Shown here one piece after another: positions 27,230 through 37,323 of a stretch of 64,000 bases of DNA (positions are counted from its first letter, which is position 1; each line of letters opens with the position of its first letter). A program made the translations under genes and the position numbers. Below the pieces are notes generated by a model. It was not told where the DNA came from. It made no database searches and worked only from the letters and a program-made list of their open reading frames with translations. The stretch spans positions 1 through 64,000 of the forward strand of contig JAKJBU010000001.1 in assembly GCA_022706825.1 (NCBI GenBank), given 5' to 3'. Source of the stretch: Bacillota bacterium. GTDB taxonomy: Bacteria; Bacillota; Clostridia; Lutisporales; Lutisporaceae.

Positions 27230-29182
27230 TTGAATTCAACAGCTATTAAAATTTTAGAATTTGATAAAATCAAGGAACTGCTGAAAACCTATACAGTATC
27301 CAATCTGGGAAAGGATTTGGCAGACAAGCTTGAACCATCTCTGAATACTGACACCATATTGTCGTGGATGAATGAAACTACCGAGGCTTGTGCCATATTG
27401 CAGAGGAGCGGCAGCGTGCCAATCCACAGCCTTAACGGTATAGAAAGTATTGTTGGCAAGTTAGGAAAGAATATGACTCTGCTTCCCGAAGAATTCGAAG
27501 TAATACTTGGATTGCTCCAGGAGGTGGGCAAACTTAAGCGGTTCATGGAGGATAAATCGGCAATAGCCCCTATAGTAAGCAGCTTTGCCTTGTCCGCCTA
27601 TGAGCTTGAGGAGTTGTCCGAGGAAATAGAAAGGTGCATTCAGAACGGAGCGGTTGCTGACAAGGCCAGCAGCGAGCTGTCCAGAGTAAGAAAGAAAATA
27701 ATAATACTTGAAGACAGGATAAAGGGCAAGCTTGAAAGTATTTTGAGATCCCCGGCCTATGCCAGGTATCTTCAGGACGGAATAATAAGTACCCGAAACG
27801 GCAGATATGTTATACCCGTTAAAAGAGAGTACCGTAAAAATGTAGACGGAGAAGTGATGGACAGTTCAGTCAGCGGGTCTACTGTCTTCATTGAGCCTTC
27901 GGAAGTAAGAAAGCTCCAGGATGAACTGAATCACTGCAGGATAGAGGAAGAAAAAGAAGTCTACAGGATATTGTCAATGCTCACAAATCTTGTAGAATCA
28001 TACAAAAAGGAAATAACAACCAATATACAGGTTATGTCATATTATGACTTCCTGTTCGCCAAGGGAAGGTTCAGCAGGTCTCTGGAAGCCAACCCTGTAA
28101 GCGTCAATACCTGCAGCAGGCTGGATATACGCGGAGCAAGGCACCCATTAATAGGAAAGTCAGCTGTGCCTCTGGATGTAAGCATTGGGGATTCATACAG
28201 GACATTGGTCATAACAGGCCCCAATACAGGAGGCAAAACTGTGGCTTTAAAAACTATAGGCCTGCTGACGCTTATGGTACAGTCGGGGCTCCATGTACCG
28301 GCAGATCCCGGGAGTGAATTTGCCGTCTTTACCGACATACTTGCCGATATCGGAGACGGCCAAAGCATTGAACAATCCTTAAGCACCTTCTCCTCCCACA
28401 TCAGAAATATAATAAGCATTGTAGAGTGCGCAGGCGGCAATACACTGGTCATATTGGATGAACTGGGGGCAGGCACCGACCCCGGAGAAGGCATGGGCCT
28501 TGCCATTGCAATTCTGGAAGAGGCATACAGGAAAGGTGCGGTCACAATTGCCACTACCCATTACAGCGAGATAAAGCACTACGCATATGAAAAGGACGGA
28601 TTTGAAAACGGCTGCATGGAATTTGACCTTGATACGCTGCAGCCCCTGTATAGATTGAAAATAGGAGAGCCGGGTGAAAGCAATGCTTTTCTTATTGCCT
28701 TAAGACTGGGAATGAAACGGGATATAATCGAAAGGGCCCATGAAATCACCTATAAGGAAAGGAAAGCTTACGATGAATTCATTTCCCCGGGCAGGATAAC
28801 CCAGGTCAAGAACACCGAGATGGTTCAAAAACACGCGGAACAGACAAATAAAAGCGTTAAACTGAAGGAGGATAAAAAGAATTATGAAAAAACCTCACGT
28901 CAAACCTCTTTTAAAATCGGTGATTGTGTGTATATAAGCACTATGGACCGCACCGGAATCGTGTGTGAGCAGGAGGACGGAAAAGGGAATCTCGGAGTCA
29001 TGGTGATGCACAAGAAGTTCATAATAAACAGAAAGAGGCTCTCCCTTTATATAGATTCAAAGGAGCTTTACCCGGAAGATTATGATTTTGATGTGATATT
29101 GGAGAGCAAGGATAACAGAAAGAAGAGAAAAGCAATGGGGAAAAGGCATATGGAAGGCATGACAATTGAAATAAAGGAATAA
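27230..29182 (+). CDS. MutS2-family ATPase lacking the Smr domain
   Basis: A 650-residue MutS2-like protein. The core and lever region are followed by the ABC-type ATPase: Walker A GPNTGGKT near 329-336, the Q/signature region SIEQSLSTFSSH, Walker B LVILDELGAGTDPGEG and the ATTHYSE switch. MutS2 proteins are usually near 780-790 residues and end with a Smr nuclease domain; here the C-terminus is a short basic stretch after a KOW-like segment (FKIGDCVYISTMDRTGIV). TTG start at 27230 behind AAGGAGG. Known MutS2 proteins act on collided ribosomes or recombination intermediates; which applies here is not visible. Confidence 0.88.
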   Translation: MNSTAIKILEFDKIKELLKTYTVSNLGKDLADKLEPSLNTDTILSWMNETTEACAILQRSGSVPIHSLNGIESIVGKLGKNMTLLPEEFEVILGLLQEVGKLKRFMEDKSAIAPIVSSFALSAYELEELSEEIERCIQNGAVADKASSELSRVRKKIIILEDRIKGKLESILRSPAYARYLQDGIISTRNGRYVIPVKREYRKNVDGEVMDSSVSGSTVFIEPSEVRKLQDELNHCRIEEEKEVYRILSMLTNLVESYKKEITTNIQVMSYYDFLFAKGRFSRSLEANPVSVNTCSRLDIRGARHPLIGKSAVPLDVSIGDSYRTLVITGPNTGGKTVALKTIGLLTLMVQSGLHVPADPGSEFAVFTDILADIGDGQSIEQSLSTFSSHIRNIISIVECAGGNTLVILDELGAGTDPGEGMGLAIAILEEAYRKGAVTIATTHYSEIKHYAYEKDGFENGCMEFDLDTLQPLYRLKIGEPGESNAFLIALRLGMKRDIIERAHEITYKERKAYDEFISPGRITQVKNTEMVQKHAEQTNKSVKLKEDKKNYEKTSRQTSFKIGDCVYISTMDRTGIVCEQEDGKGNLGVMVMHKKFIINRKRLSLYIDSKELYPEDYDFDVILESKDNRKKRKAMGKRHMEGMTIEIKE

Positions 29183-29209
29183 AAAATGCGTCTCACGACG
29201 CATTTTTTT
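29181..29209. terminator. Bidirectional terminator between mutS2-like and sigH
   Basis: The stem ATGCGTC / GACGCAT with loop TCAC is flanked by an A-run and a T-run, so it works on both strands and serves the two convergent genes. It abuts the sigH stop codon. Confidence 0.9.
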
Positions 29210-29852
29210 ATATATCTTTAATTTCCAGATACTTTTCAAGCTTTCTCTTCACTCGCTGAAGTGCATTGTCGATGGATTTCACATGCCTGTCCAAATCACA
29301 GGCAATCTCCTGGTAGGACTTCCCTTGAAGATATGACATCAGCACCTCAAGCTCCAATTCGCTCAATATCTCACCAATTTTGGATTCTATTGAGACAAGC
29401 TCCTCCCTGCTGATTATCAGCTCTTCGGGGTCTGTTATTTTTGTTGCGGTAAGTATGTCAAGGAGTGTCCTGTCTGATTCTTCGTCATAAATGGGCTTAT
29501 TCAGCGAAACATATGAATTAAGCGGAATATGCTTCTGCCTCGTGGCAGTCTTTATAGCCGTTATTATCTGCCTGGTGATGCAAAGCTCTGCAAAGGCTCT
29601 GAAGGAAGACAGCTTATCATTTCTAAAATCTCTTATGGCTTTATATAATCCTATCATGCCTTCCTGTACTATGTCCTCCTTGTCGGCGCCTATCAGGAAG
29701 TAGGATCTGGCTTTCGCCCTTACAAAGTTCTTGTACTTGTTTATAATATACTCAAGAGATGTGGCATTCCCATCCCTGGCACTAAGCACTATTTCTTCAT
29801 CAAACATGCTGTCGTATCTTTCAACGTATTTTTCTTCTGCATTTACTTCCAA
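29208..29852 (-). CDS. sigH: RNA polymerase sigma-H factor (stationary phase/sporulation)
   Basis: A 214-residue sigma factor. Region 2 (YFLIGADKEDIVQEGMIGLY followed by KAIRDF) binds the core enzyme and -10, and region 4 (SYQEIACDLDRHVKSIDNAL) contains the helix-turn-helix for the -35. It matches Spo0H/SigH of Firmicutes, which starts sporulation and competence programmes. TTG start behind GGAGG (7 bases). It has its own strong promoter, while rlmB lies directly upstream. Confidence 0.95.
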   Translation of the reverse strand: MEVNAEEKYVERYDSMFDEEIVLSARDGNATSLEYIINKYKNFVRAKARSYFLIGADKEDIVQEGMIGLYKAIRDFRNDKLSSFRAFAELCITRQIITAIKTATRQKHIPLNSYVSLNKPIYDEESDRTLLDILTATKITDPEELIISREELVSIESKIGEILSELELEVLMSYLQGKSYQEIACDLDRHVKSIDNALQRVKRKLEKYLEIKDI

Positions 29853-29893
29853 TCTATCGCCTCCATGTATCAGACATAGAAAACCACACTATT

Positions 29894-29922
29894 ATTATAC
29901 ATATACCTGCAGTTTTAGTCAA
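29894..29922 (-). promoter_or_regulatory. sigH promoter
   Basis: Minus-strand TTGACT (29922-29917), 17 bases, TATAAT (29899-29894), 42 bases before the sigH start. It looks like a vegetative sigma-A promoter, so sigH need not depend on rlmB transcription. Confidence 0.85.
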
Positions 29923-29925
29923 GTT

Positions 29926-30900
29926 TTAGCGGTTCGCCCGCTGCTTTTGAATCTCAAACAGTATAATCGCGGCAGAAACGGCTGCATTAAGCGATGAGAT
30001 CTTTCCTTTCATCGGGATGCTGACAAGGTAATCGCAGTTTTCCTTGATAAGGCGTCCGAGTCCTTCACCTTCGCTGCCGATTACCAACGCAACAGGGCCG
30101 GTCATGTCCTTGCCGTAATATGGTTCTCCTCCCATTTCAGCCCCCGCAATCCACAGGCCTTCTTTTTTCAGATACTCTATTGTATGGTTCAGATTGGTTA
30201 CTTTTGCAACAGGCACATATTCAATTGCACCTGCGGAAATCTTTGCCACAGCAGGCGTAAGCCCGACAGCTCTCCTTTTTGGTATGATTATGCCGTGAAC
30301 TCCCGCCGCTTCAGCTGTTCGAAGTACTGAGCCAAGATTATTGTTGTCGGTTATTTCATCAAGTATTACGATAAAGGGTTCTTCACCCTTTTCCCTTGCA
30401 GCTTGCAGAATATCATCCACTTCATAATACTTGTATAAAGCTGCCGAAGCTATCACTCCCTGATGGTTCCTTGTCCTTGAAAGGCCGTCCAGCTTGGCTT
30501 TATCCACTTCCTTTATAAGTATCTTCTTTTCTCTGGCAATGGCTATTATCTGCCTTATGGAACCTTCTCCAACGCCTTTCTGTACAAAAATCTTATCGAT
30601 TTCTCTGCCGGATTTCAGAGCTTCAAGTACGGGATTTCTTCCTTCAATCAGATTGATATTGTCGTCATCTTCTTCTTCCTGCCGGAAGTCAGCTTTAAAC
30701 ATATTCTTCGGCTTACCTGCCTCATAAGGTGCGGCCTTTTCAAAAGGCCTTTTCTTTTCAAAAGGCTTCTCTGTCTTTTTGTCTTTGACAGAACCCTTGG
30801 AATACCTGCCTTCATCCTTTACAAACCTGCTGTCTTTCTTTTGGGTTTTTCCCGGCCTTCCCGGCCTTGAAGGTTTTGAATAATTCTTATTAAACGCCAT
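29926..30900 (-). CDS. rlmB: TrmH-family rRNA 2'-O-methyltransferase (RlmB-like)
   Basis: SpoU-class SAM-dependent methyltransferase of 324 residues. The substrate-binding domain begins at NLIEGRNPVLEAL; the catalytic SPOUT knot has ITDNNNLGSVLRTAEAAG, LVIGSEGEGLG and SIPMKGKISSLNAAVSAAI. Family members methylate G2251 of 23S rRNA. The first ~90 residues are a Lys/Pro/Arg-rich, low-complexity extension that may help bind RNA. ATG 30900 is favoured over 30909 because AAAGG is then better spaced. Confidence 0.92.
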   Translation of the reverse strand: MAFNKNYSKPSRPGRPGKTQKKDSRFVKDEGRYSKGSVKDKKTEKPFEKKRPFEKAAPYEAGKPKNMFKADFRQEEEDDDNINLIEGRNPVLEALKSGREIDKIFVQKGVGEGSIRQIIAIAREKKILIKEVDKAKLDGLSRTRNHQGVIASAALYKYYEVDDILQAAREKGEEPFIVILDEITDNNNLGSVLRTAEAAGVHGIIIPKRRAVGLTPAVAKISAGAIEYVPVAKVTNLNHTIEYLKKEGLWIAGAEMGGEPYYGKDMTGPVALVIGSEGEGLGRLIKENCDYLVSIPMKGKISSLNAAVSAAIILFEIQKQRANR

Positions 30901-30974
30901 AATTCTCATCCTTTATAGTTAGTTTTGCCTCGGGTATAGTTCCGGTATTCATATGCTTATTATCTGTAATTTTT

Positions 30975-31472
30975 TTATAAAAATTTAATGTTTTTATATT
31001 TTGTAAATCTATAATTGATATCCTTGTATGTATGTAAATCACTTACTGATACCAATTCCCATTCCTCTTCGCTGTCCAAATTTGGGAAATATTTGTCTGC
31101 TTCATACTTGTGCTCTATTTTTGTTACATAAGCCTCGGTACAATAGGGCAGAAACTGTTTATATACTGATTCCCCGCCGATTACAAATACATCCTCACTC
31201 TTATATCCCTTCAGCATGTCAAAAATATCCTCTGCCGAATGACATATAGTAATTCTGCCATCCCCGTAGCCTTCCTTCCTGCTTAATATGATGTTTTTTC
31301 TGTCTTTAAGGGGCTCCCTGCCCGGTAATGATTCAAAGGTTTCTCTTCCCATAATTACAGCTTTCCCCAACGTCATCTCTTTAAAAAATCTCATATCCTC
31401 AGGAATCCTCACCAATAAGCTGCCTTTATACCCTATTCCCCAATTCATGTCTGCAGCAACAATTGCCTTCAT
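30975..31472 (-). CDS. dfrA: Dihydrofolate reductase
   Basis: NADPH-dependent reduction of dihydrofolate, 165 residues, the usual size. Motifs are MKAIVAADMNWGIGYKGSLL, the acidic active-site residue in PEDMRFFKEMT, VIMGRETFESLPG and VIGGESVYKQFLPY. It lies 14 bases after thyA, which consumes methylene-tetrahydrofolate and yields the dihydrofolate that this enzyme recycles. Confidence 0.96.
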   Translation of the reverse strand: MKAIVAADMNWGIGYKGSLLVRIPEDMRFFKEMTLGKAVIMGRETFESLPGREPLKDRKNIILSRKEGYGDGRITICHSAEDIFDMLKGYKSEDVFVIGGESVYKQFLPYCTEAYVTKIEHKYEADKYFPNLDSEEEWELVSVSDLHTYKDINYRFTKYKNIKFL

Positions 31473-31486
31473 GCCATCTCTCCTTA

Positions 31487-32317
31487 TTACACAGCAACAG
31501 GAATACCTTTGATCTGTTGGCCGCTCTGGTACCCCTCCAACTCAAAATCTTCAACCTTGAAGTCATAAAAGTCTTTTACTTCTTTGTTTATCAACAGCTT
31601 TGGCGCCGGATACGGGTTCCTTTGAATAAGCTCCTCAACTAGCGGGATATGCCTGTCGTATATATGGGCATCCGCAATAACGTGCACGAACTCCCCAACC
31701 TCAAGGCCACTAACTTGTGCCATCATATGCATAAGAATTGAATATTGTGCGACATTCCAATTGTTGGCAACCAGAACGTCCTGTGACCTCTGGTTAAGTA
31801 TTCCGTTAAGCTTCCTGCCCGTAACATTAAAAGTCATGCTGTAAGCACAGGGGTATAAGTGCATTTCATGCAAATCGCTGTGATTGTATATATTAGTCAT
31901 AATCCTTCTGCTGTAAGGATTATGCTTTAAATCGTATATTACCCGGTCAACCTGGTCGAATTCTCCTTCGGGATATTTATGCTTGATACCCAGCTGATAT
32001 CCATATGCCTTTCCTATGGATCCGCTCTCATCCGCCCAACTATCCCAAATATGACTCTTAAGGTATTTGATATTGTTGGACTTCTTTTGCCATATCCAAA
32101 GCAGTTCGTCAATTGCAGCTTTTAGGTTTGTCGGCCTTAATGTAAGAATCGGAAACTCTTCTGAAAGATCATACCTATTGATTACGCAAAACTTCTTAAT
32201 CGTATGGGCCGGACTGCCATCCTCCCACTTGGCTCTCACATTTTGCCCTTCTGTTGAAAAACCGTTTTTTAAAATGTCTTTACACATCTCAATAAATATT
32301 TTATCAGCCTTACTCAA
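31487..32317 (-). CDS. thyA: Thymidylate synthase ThyA
   Basis: Makes dTMP from dUMP using methylene-tetrahydrofolate; 276 residues. The catalytic Cys is in YPCAYSMTFNV (PCAY rather than the commoner PCHxxxQ, as in the Bacillus subtilis ThyA/phage-type enzymes), followed by LNQRSQDVLVANNWNVAQY and HVIADAHIYDRHI. TTG start at 32317 with GAGGTG 7 bases upstream; the GTG at 32332 has no site. Operon with dfrA. Confidence 0.95.
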   Translation of the reverse strand: MSKADKIFIEMCKDILKNGFSTEGQNVRAKWEDGSPAHTIKKFCVINRYDLSEEFPILTLRPTNLKAAIDELLWIWQKKSNNIKYLKSHIWDSWADESGSIGKAYGYQLGIKHKYPEGEFDQVDRVIYDLKHNPYSRRIMTNIYNHSDLHEMHLYPCAYSMTFNVTGRKLNGILNQRSQDVLVANNWNVAQYSILMHMMAQVSGLEVGEFVHVIADAHIYDRHIPLVEELIQRNPYPAPKLLINKEVKDFYDFKVEDFELEGYQSGQQIKGIPVAV

Positions 32318-32413
32318 TACAAAACACCTCACTTACATTTTATCCTGCGGGCCTGCAAAAACATCCTATTTATTACATTCTACCCGTAAAATCCATCCCA
32401 TGTCCAGACAATT

Positions 32414-32887
32414 CTACTTCTGCCGGCCTGTTTTTACATTGATTACCATCCTTATTACTTCCATTAGGCGGTCAATCTGTCCGGTCAGATACAAGTATCC
32501 TATCAGGGCTTCAAAACCGGTAGCATACCTGTAGTCAAGAATGTCTGCGTTTTTCGGCATGGTTGACGACTTTGTATTTCTTCCCCTCCGTACAATGTCC
32601 TGCTCTTCGGGAGTCAACAGCTCATTTATCTCCCCCAGAATATCCGCCTGGGCTTTTGCCTTCACAAACTCAATAGACATTTTGTGAAGCTTCGCAACCT
32701 GCCCGTGGCCTCCGAATACCAGCAGGGTCCTGACGAAAGTGTCATAGACTGAATCCCCCGCATATGCAAGCACGAGAGGGTTCAGCATCTTGACATCCGT
32801 AGCCGAAAGCTTGCCGCTGTCCATCATAAGCTGATGCAGCTCCTCCAGCAGTTTTTTGTAGTTCTTTTCCAAATAATCATTTCCCAT
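32414..32887 (-). CDS. mrnC: Mini-ribonuclease III
   Basis: A 157-residue RNase III catalytic domain without a double-strand binding domain. The metal-binding motifs are LAYAGDSVYDTFVR and TGFEALIGYLYLTG. MrnC matures 23S rRNA ends in Firmicutes. The position next to cysS (separated by rmuC here) echoes the usual cysS-mrnC-rlmB neighbourhood. The ribosome-binding site is weak (GCAGG). Confidence 0.93.
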   Translation of the reverse strand: MGNDYLEKNYKKLLEELHQLMMDSGKLSATDVKMLNPLVLAYAGDSVYDTFVRTLLVFGGHGQVAKLHKMSIEFVKAKAQADILGEINELLTPEEQDIVRRGRNTKSSTMPKNADILDYRYATGFEALIGYLYLTGQIDRLMEVIRMVINVKTGRQK

Positions 32888-32909
32888 AATATACCTGCTA
32901 TTCCAATCT

Positions 32910-34232
32910 CTAATCCTCTTTTGCGGAAGCTATCTGGGAGAAGTCCTCGTCATCGGCTTCTTCCAGCAGCATCTCAGCATCCTCCGATGCCAGCTCCTGC
33001 ACATTCTTCAGCTTTCTGCCTATGCTTCTGGATCTTCTTGCAGCATCTTCAATTGTGTTGCTTGCCTCCTGAAGCTTTTTCCGTGTTTTGTCCAGTATGT
33101 CACCGAACTTTCCGAATTCTGTCTTGACCGTCCCAAGGAGGCTCCATACCTCGCTGGAACGCTTTTCTATCGCAATAGTCCTGAAGCCCATCTGCAGGCT
33201 GTTTAATAATGCAATCAATGTTGTGGGCCCGGCTATAACTATCCTGTATTCCCGCTGCAGACAGTCGCACAGCCCCGGCCTTCTTAAAATCTCGGCATAA
33301 AGGCCTTCCGTAGGTAAAAACATTATTCCAAAGTCAGTTGTCCAGGGGGGGCTTATGTATTTATCCCTTATATCCCTGGCAAAGCCTTTTACCTTAAACT
33401 CCATAGCCTTTGCCGCTTCTTCCGCTTTAACGGGATTCCCATTCTCCTGCGCATCCAGCAGCCTCTGATAATCCTCCTGAGGGAACTTGGAATCAATAGG
33501 CAGCCATACCGTTTCTGTCCCCTTTATATCTCTCCCCGGCAGCTTTACTGCAAATTCAACCCTTTCAGAGGAACCCTTTACTGTAGCCACGTTCTTCGAG
33601 TACTGCTCCGGTGTCAAAATCTGTTCCAGTATGTTGCCAAGCTGGATTTCTCCCCAGGTCCCTCTGGCCTTGACATTGGTAAGCACCTTTTTTAGGTCCC
33701 CCACTCCCGAGGCCAGTGTCTGCATTTCTCCCAGGCCCTTGTGAACCATTTCCAGCCTTTCGCTTACCAACCTGAAGGATTCCCCAAGCCGCTGCTCAAG
33801 GGTGGAGCTTAGCCTTTCGTCCACAGTTGCCCTCATCTGGTCAAGCTTTTTACTGTTATCCTCCTGCAGATACTTCAGCTTTTCCTCTATTGTATCCCTC
33901 ATTCTGTCAAGCCTGTATTCGTTGGTCTGCGTAAGATTTGCAAGCTGTTGGGAAAATATGTCCAGCTGGTTGCGCTGCATATTGGATATTTCCGACATTT
34001 GAGAGGCTATCATTTCGTTAAATATCTTTATCGAGCCTGAAATCTCCTCTCTGTTCTGCAGCATCCCCTCCATAATCGTCCTGTCCAGCTTGTCAATGCT
34101 CTTCTCCATGGCATCAAGCCTGGCTTCAAGCTTTATCAGCTTACCAGCCGGGCTGGTATTCATTATGATAATAAGAATAATTGAATTTATTGCAAGCAAG
34201 CCTATGACAATATAAAGCATTATATCAGACAT
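32910..34232 (-). CDS. rmuC: RmuC-domain protein
   Basis: A 440-residue protein with an N-terminal membrane anchor (about residues 5-24), a long coiled coil (25-165), and a C-terminal RmuC domain related to PD-(D/E)XK nucleases (ARGTWGEIQLGNILEQIL ... LPIDSKFPQEDYQRLL). RmuC limits DNA inversion recombination in Escherichia coli; its biochemical activity is not established. ATG start behind AAAGGAAG. Confidence 0.9.
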   Translation of the reverse strand: MSDIMLYIVIGLLAINSIILIIIMNTSPAGKLIKLEARLDAMEKSIDKLDRTIMEGMLQNREEISGSIKIFNEMIASQMSEISNMQRNQLDIFSQQLANLTQTNEYRLDRMRDTIEEKLKYLQEDNSKKLDQMRATVDERLSSTLEQRLGESFRLVSERLEMVHKGLGEMQTLASGVGDLKKVLTNVKARGTWGEIQLGNILEQILTPEQYSKNVATVKGSSERVEFAVKLPGRDIKGTETVWLPIDSKFPQEDYQRLLDAQENGNPVKAEEAAKAMEFKVKGFARDIRDKYISPPWTTDFGIMFLPTEGLYAEILRRPGLCDCLQREYRIVIAGPTTLIALLNSLQMGFRTIAIEKRSSEVWSLLGTVKTEFGKFGDILDKTRKKLQEASNTIEDAARRSRSIGRKLKNVQELASEDAEMLLEEADDEDFSQIASAKED

Positions 34233-34256
34233 GGTTATACTTCCTTTATTTAAATT

Positions 34257-35651
34257 TTATACCCTTTTCCACTTGACTCCCTCGGGGGTATCCTCAAGAA
34301 TTATTCCCTGTTCTTTCAGATCATCTCTTATTTTGTCGGCCAATGCCCAGTTCTTTTCCTTTCTTGCCTTCTGCCTTTCCTCTATAAGCTTTTCGATTTC
34401 CGAATCCAGGCTTTCTTCCTTTTTGTAAAGCAAGCCCAGTACTCCCGTAAGCTCCATAAGCATGTCATAGGATACTTTCACCAATTCTGCCGGGGATTCT
34501 GCCTTGACGTTGGAATTTATATCTCTTACCATGTCAAAAATAACAGCCAATCCGTCAGCGGTATTCAAGTCATCATCCATAGCCTCGTTGAACTTGTTCC
34601 TGTACCCCAAAAGAGCCTCTTTGAAATCCTTCTCCTCCTGAACCAAAGGCTTCTCCTCTGACTTATCCATAAGATAAACAAGGTTGTTCTTTGCATTATA
34701 CAGCCTTTCCAGTGCACTTTTTGCCTGATCCAAAAGCTCGGCGCTGAAATTCAAAGGACTCCTGTAATGAGCCGAAATCATAAAAAGCCTGAAGACCTCA
34801 AGGTCAAATTTTTCTTCAATATCCCTTACTGTGAAAAAGTTGTTCAGGGATTTGGACATCTTTTCATTATTTATATTGAGGAACGCATTATGCAGCCAGT
34901 ACCTGGCAAAAGGCTTTCCCGTCGCGCCTTCACTCTGTGCGATTTCATTTTCATGATGGGGAAATACCAGGTCCTGTCCTCCTGAATGGATATCTATAGT
35001 CTCTCCCAGGTATTTCATAGACATGGCGGAGCATTCAATGTGCCATCCCGGCCTGCCCATTCCCCAGGGGCTTTCCCATGCAGGCTCTCCGGGCTTTTGA
35101 GCCTTCCAAAGCACAAAATCAAAGGGATTCCTTTTTACCTCATTTACATCTACCCTGGCGCCTGCCTCCAGCTCTTCGAGATTCTGCTTGGAAAGCTTGC
35201 CGTATCCGACAAACTTCGCAGTATCATAATATACGTCTCCGCCGACAGTGTATGTAAAGCTATTGGCTTCCAGCCTTTTTATTATGTCTATTATTTCCTT
35301 GATATGCTCCGTAACCCTGGGATGATAATCAGCCTTCCTTATATTTAAGGCCTCGGCATCCTTGAAGTATTCCTTTATGTACCTGTCAGATACCTCTTTC
35401 TCTGTTGTGTTCTCATCCTTGGCTCTTTTGATTATTTTATCGTCTACATCCGTAAAATTTTGAACAAAGGTTACCTTATACCCTCTATATTCAAGATATC
35501 TCCTTAGAATATCGAATATTATGAATGGCCTTGCATTTCCTATATGAAAGAAGTTGTAGACAGTCGGCCCGCAGGAGTACATTTTTACTTCCCCCGGCGT
35601 CATCGGTTCAAACTCTTCCTTTTTCCTTGTCATTGTGTTGTACAGCTTCAT
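34257..35651 (-). CDS. cysS: Cysteinyl-tRNA synthetase
   Basis: Class I aminoacyl-tRNA synthetase, 464 residues. The HIGH motif is HIGN in [10 protein letters not shown], and KMSKS appears intact in [11 protein letters not shown]. The zinc ligands are the Cys in YSCGPTVYN and the later CSAMS, HHENE region. Start at ATG 35651 behind GGAAGGTG; a GTG at 35660 is too near the site. Confidence 0.97.
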   Translation of the reverse strand: MKLYNTMTRKKEEFEPMTPGEVKMYSCGPTVYNFFHIGNARPFIIFDILRRYLEYRGYKVTFVQNFTDVDDKIIKRAKDENTTEKEVSDRYIKEYFKDAEALNIRKADYHPRVTEHIKEIIDIIKRLEANSFTYTVGGDVYYDTAKFVGYGKLSKQNLEELEAGARVDVNEVKRNPFDFVLWKAQKPGEPAWESPWGMGRPGWHIECSAMSMKYLGETIDIHSGGQDLVFPHHENEIAQSEGATGKPFARYWLHNAFLNINNEKMSKSLNNFFTVRDIEEKFDLEVFRLFMISAHYRSPLNFSAELLDQAKSALERLYNAKNNLVYLMDKSEEKPLVQEEKDFKEALLGYRNKFNEAMDDDLNTADGLAVIFDMVRDINSNVKAESPAELVKVSYDMLMELTGVLGLLYKKEESLDSEIEKLIEERQKARKEKNWALADKIRDDLKEQGIILEDTPEGVKWKRV

Positions 35652-35722
35652 TTTTAACACCTTCCCATTAATTATTATCGTTTACAGTATTATGTCAATA
35701 CTTATTTTTATATGCATTGCCT

Positions 35723-36040
35723 CTATTCTCTTAACGCCTCATAGCGCCGGTATTTACGAAATCCTTCGTACACATAGATCTCTTCCTGAGTGTCGGTACC
35801 TCTTCGGACAAGTATTATAAATCCTTCCTCGCTTACCGGCCTCTTCCGCACGAACATAAACGGAAGACCCTTCACAGTCTCCGCATACTCATATTTTACA
35901 TTATTATAATGCATTGTATCGGGATATTCTATCTCCTTCTGGGGCGATATAAGCCTAAAAATATATATGACTGCGATTATCATTATAATCGAAATAAATG
36001 TGAATTTGTTTCCGCTGCCTTTATTTCTTATTATAAACAT
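35723..36040 (-). CDS. Small membrane-anchored protein, unknown function
   Basis: A 105-residue protein with one N-terminal membrane segment (FTFISIIMIIAVIYIF) and a basic, beta-rich C-terminal part. ATG 36040 follows GAAGGAGG; a longer reading to 36082 would span that site. It lies between ispF and cysS. I recognise no family. Confidence 0.7.
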   Translation of the reverse strand: MFIIRNKGSGNKFTFISIIMIIAVIYIFRLISPQKEIEYPDTMHYNNVKYEYAETVKGLPFMFVRKRPVSEEGFIILVRRGTDTQEEIYVYEGFRKYRRYEALRE

Positions 36041-36114
36041 TTTCAGGCGCCTCCTTCGTATAAAATGGCTGGAAGCGAGCAAGACAACTCAGTATTGCGA
36101 CGCTTACGGACATT

Positions 36115-36594
36115 TTATTTATATATGATTGCTGCGGCATAAGCCGCAATTCCTTCACCTCTGCCGGTAAAACCCAAACCTTCCGAAGTGGTGGCCTTGA
36201 TACCTATGCAATTCTTGTCAAGCTGCAGCACTGCTGCTATATTTGCCTTCATTTCATCTATAAACGGCGAAAGTTTTGGTTTTTCAGCTATTATTGTACT
36301 GTCAATATTTGAAATCCGATATCCCTTGGAATAAAGAATATCCTTGACTTTTTTCAATAGAACAAGGCTTGATATCCCTTTATAGGATATATCACTGTCA
36401 GGAAAGTGCCTGCCTATATCCGATTCCCCGCAGGCACCCAATAATGCATCCATTATTGAATGCACAAGCACATCTGCGTCCGAATGCCCCAACAGGCCTT
36501 TCGCATTAGGAATCTCTACGCCTCCCAGTATCAGCTTCCTTCCCTCTGCCAGCTTATGTACGTCGTAGCCGTTTCCAACCCTGAATCCATGCAT
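36115..36594 (-). CDS. ispF: 2-C-methyl-D-erythritol 2,4-cyclodiphosphate synthase
   Basis: Fifth enzyme of the MEP isoprenoid pathway, 159 residues. The metal-binding motifs GNGYDVHKL and [20 protein letters not shown] are complete, as is the C-terminal [23 protein letters not shown] start behind GAGGTGAA. It directly follows ispD (9-base gap). Confidence 0.96.
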   Translation of the reverse strand: MHGFRVGNGYDVHKLAEGRKLILGGVEIPNAKGLLGHSDADVLVHSIMDALLGACGESDIGRHFPDSDISYKGISSLVLLKKVKDILYSKGYRISNIDSTIIAEKPKLSPFIDEMKANIAAVLQLDKNCIGIKATTSEGLGFTGRGEGIAAYAAAIIYK

Positions 36595-36603
36595 GCTTTC
36601 ACC

Positions 36604-37293
36604 TCATTCCACAGTTTTTCTCATTATCGCTTCAGCAAGAATTATATCCTCAGGAGTTGTAATCTTGATATTCTCATAGCTTCCCTCCAGCATTTTTACC
36701 TTTATCCCCATACACTCAACCAGAAACGCATCGTCAGTGCCTGATATGCCTTTGATATTGGCCATTTTGTGGGCTTTCTCAATTATATCCCTCTTAAAAG
36801 CCTGAGGCGTCTGGGTAACCCATACCTTTCCCCGCTCAGGCGTATATTGCACAAAACCCTCTTCATTCAATATCTTTATAGTTTCTTTCGCCGGCATACC
36901 GGCGGAAACCGCTCCGTAAATTTTTGCACCGTCAATGCACTTTTCAATAATTCCCTCCGGCAATATAGGCCTGGCTCCGTCATGAATTACAACTATGCTG
37001 CAATCATCTTCCAGTTCCAGTATACCATTGTAAACCGACTGCTGGCGCTCACTGCCCCCGGAGACCAGCTTGTCCACTTTATCGAAGCCATAGACATCAA
37101 GTATTTGCTCCTTGCAGGTCTTAAGCTCCTCCCTGCCTGCAACAAGTATGATGCTGTCTATTGCACTGCAGCTTTGAAAAGCCGCCAGAGTCTGTGCAAG
37201 AAGAGGCTTATCATTTATCAGCATAAACTGCTTGTTCATTCCTGCATTCATTCTGGTCCCTTTGCCTGCAGCAAGTACAATTGCAGTATTCAT
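36604..37293 (-). CDS. ispD: 2-C-methyl-D-erythritol 4-phosphate cytidylyltransferase
   Basis: Third enzyme of the MEP pathway, 229 residues. The CTP-binding signature VLAAGKGTRMN followed by KQF is at the N-terminus, with HDGARPILP and TQTPQAFKRDII later. The order ispD-ispF is common in Firmicutes, often after the PIN/TRAM gene as here. Confidence 0.96.
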   Translation of the reverse strand: MNTAIVLAAGKGTRMNAGMNKQFMLINDKPLLAQTLAAFQSCSAIDSIILVAGREELKTCKEQILDVYGFDKVDKLVSGGSERQQSVYNGILELEDDCSIVVIHDGARPILPEGIIEKCIDGAKIYGAVSAGMPAKETIKILNEEGFVQYTPERGKVWVTQTPQAFKRDIIEKAHKMANIKGISGTDDAFLVECMGIKVKMLEGSYENIKITTPEDIILAEAIMRKTVE

Positions 37294-37323
37294 AGCCCTT
37301 CAATCCCCCATTTTTTAATAAAT

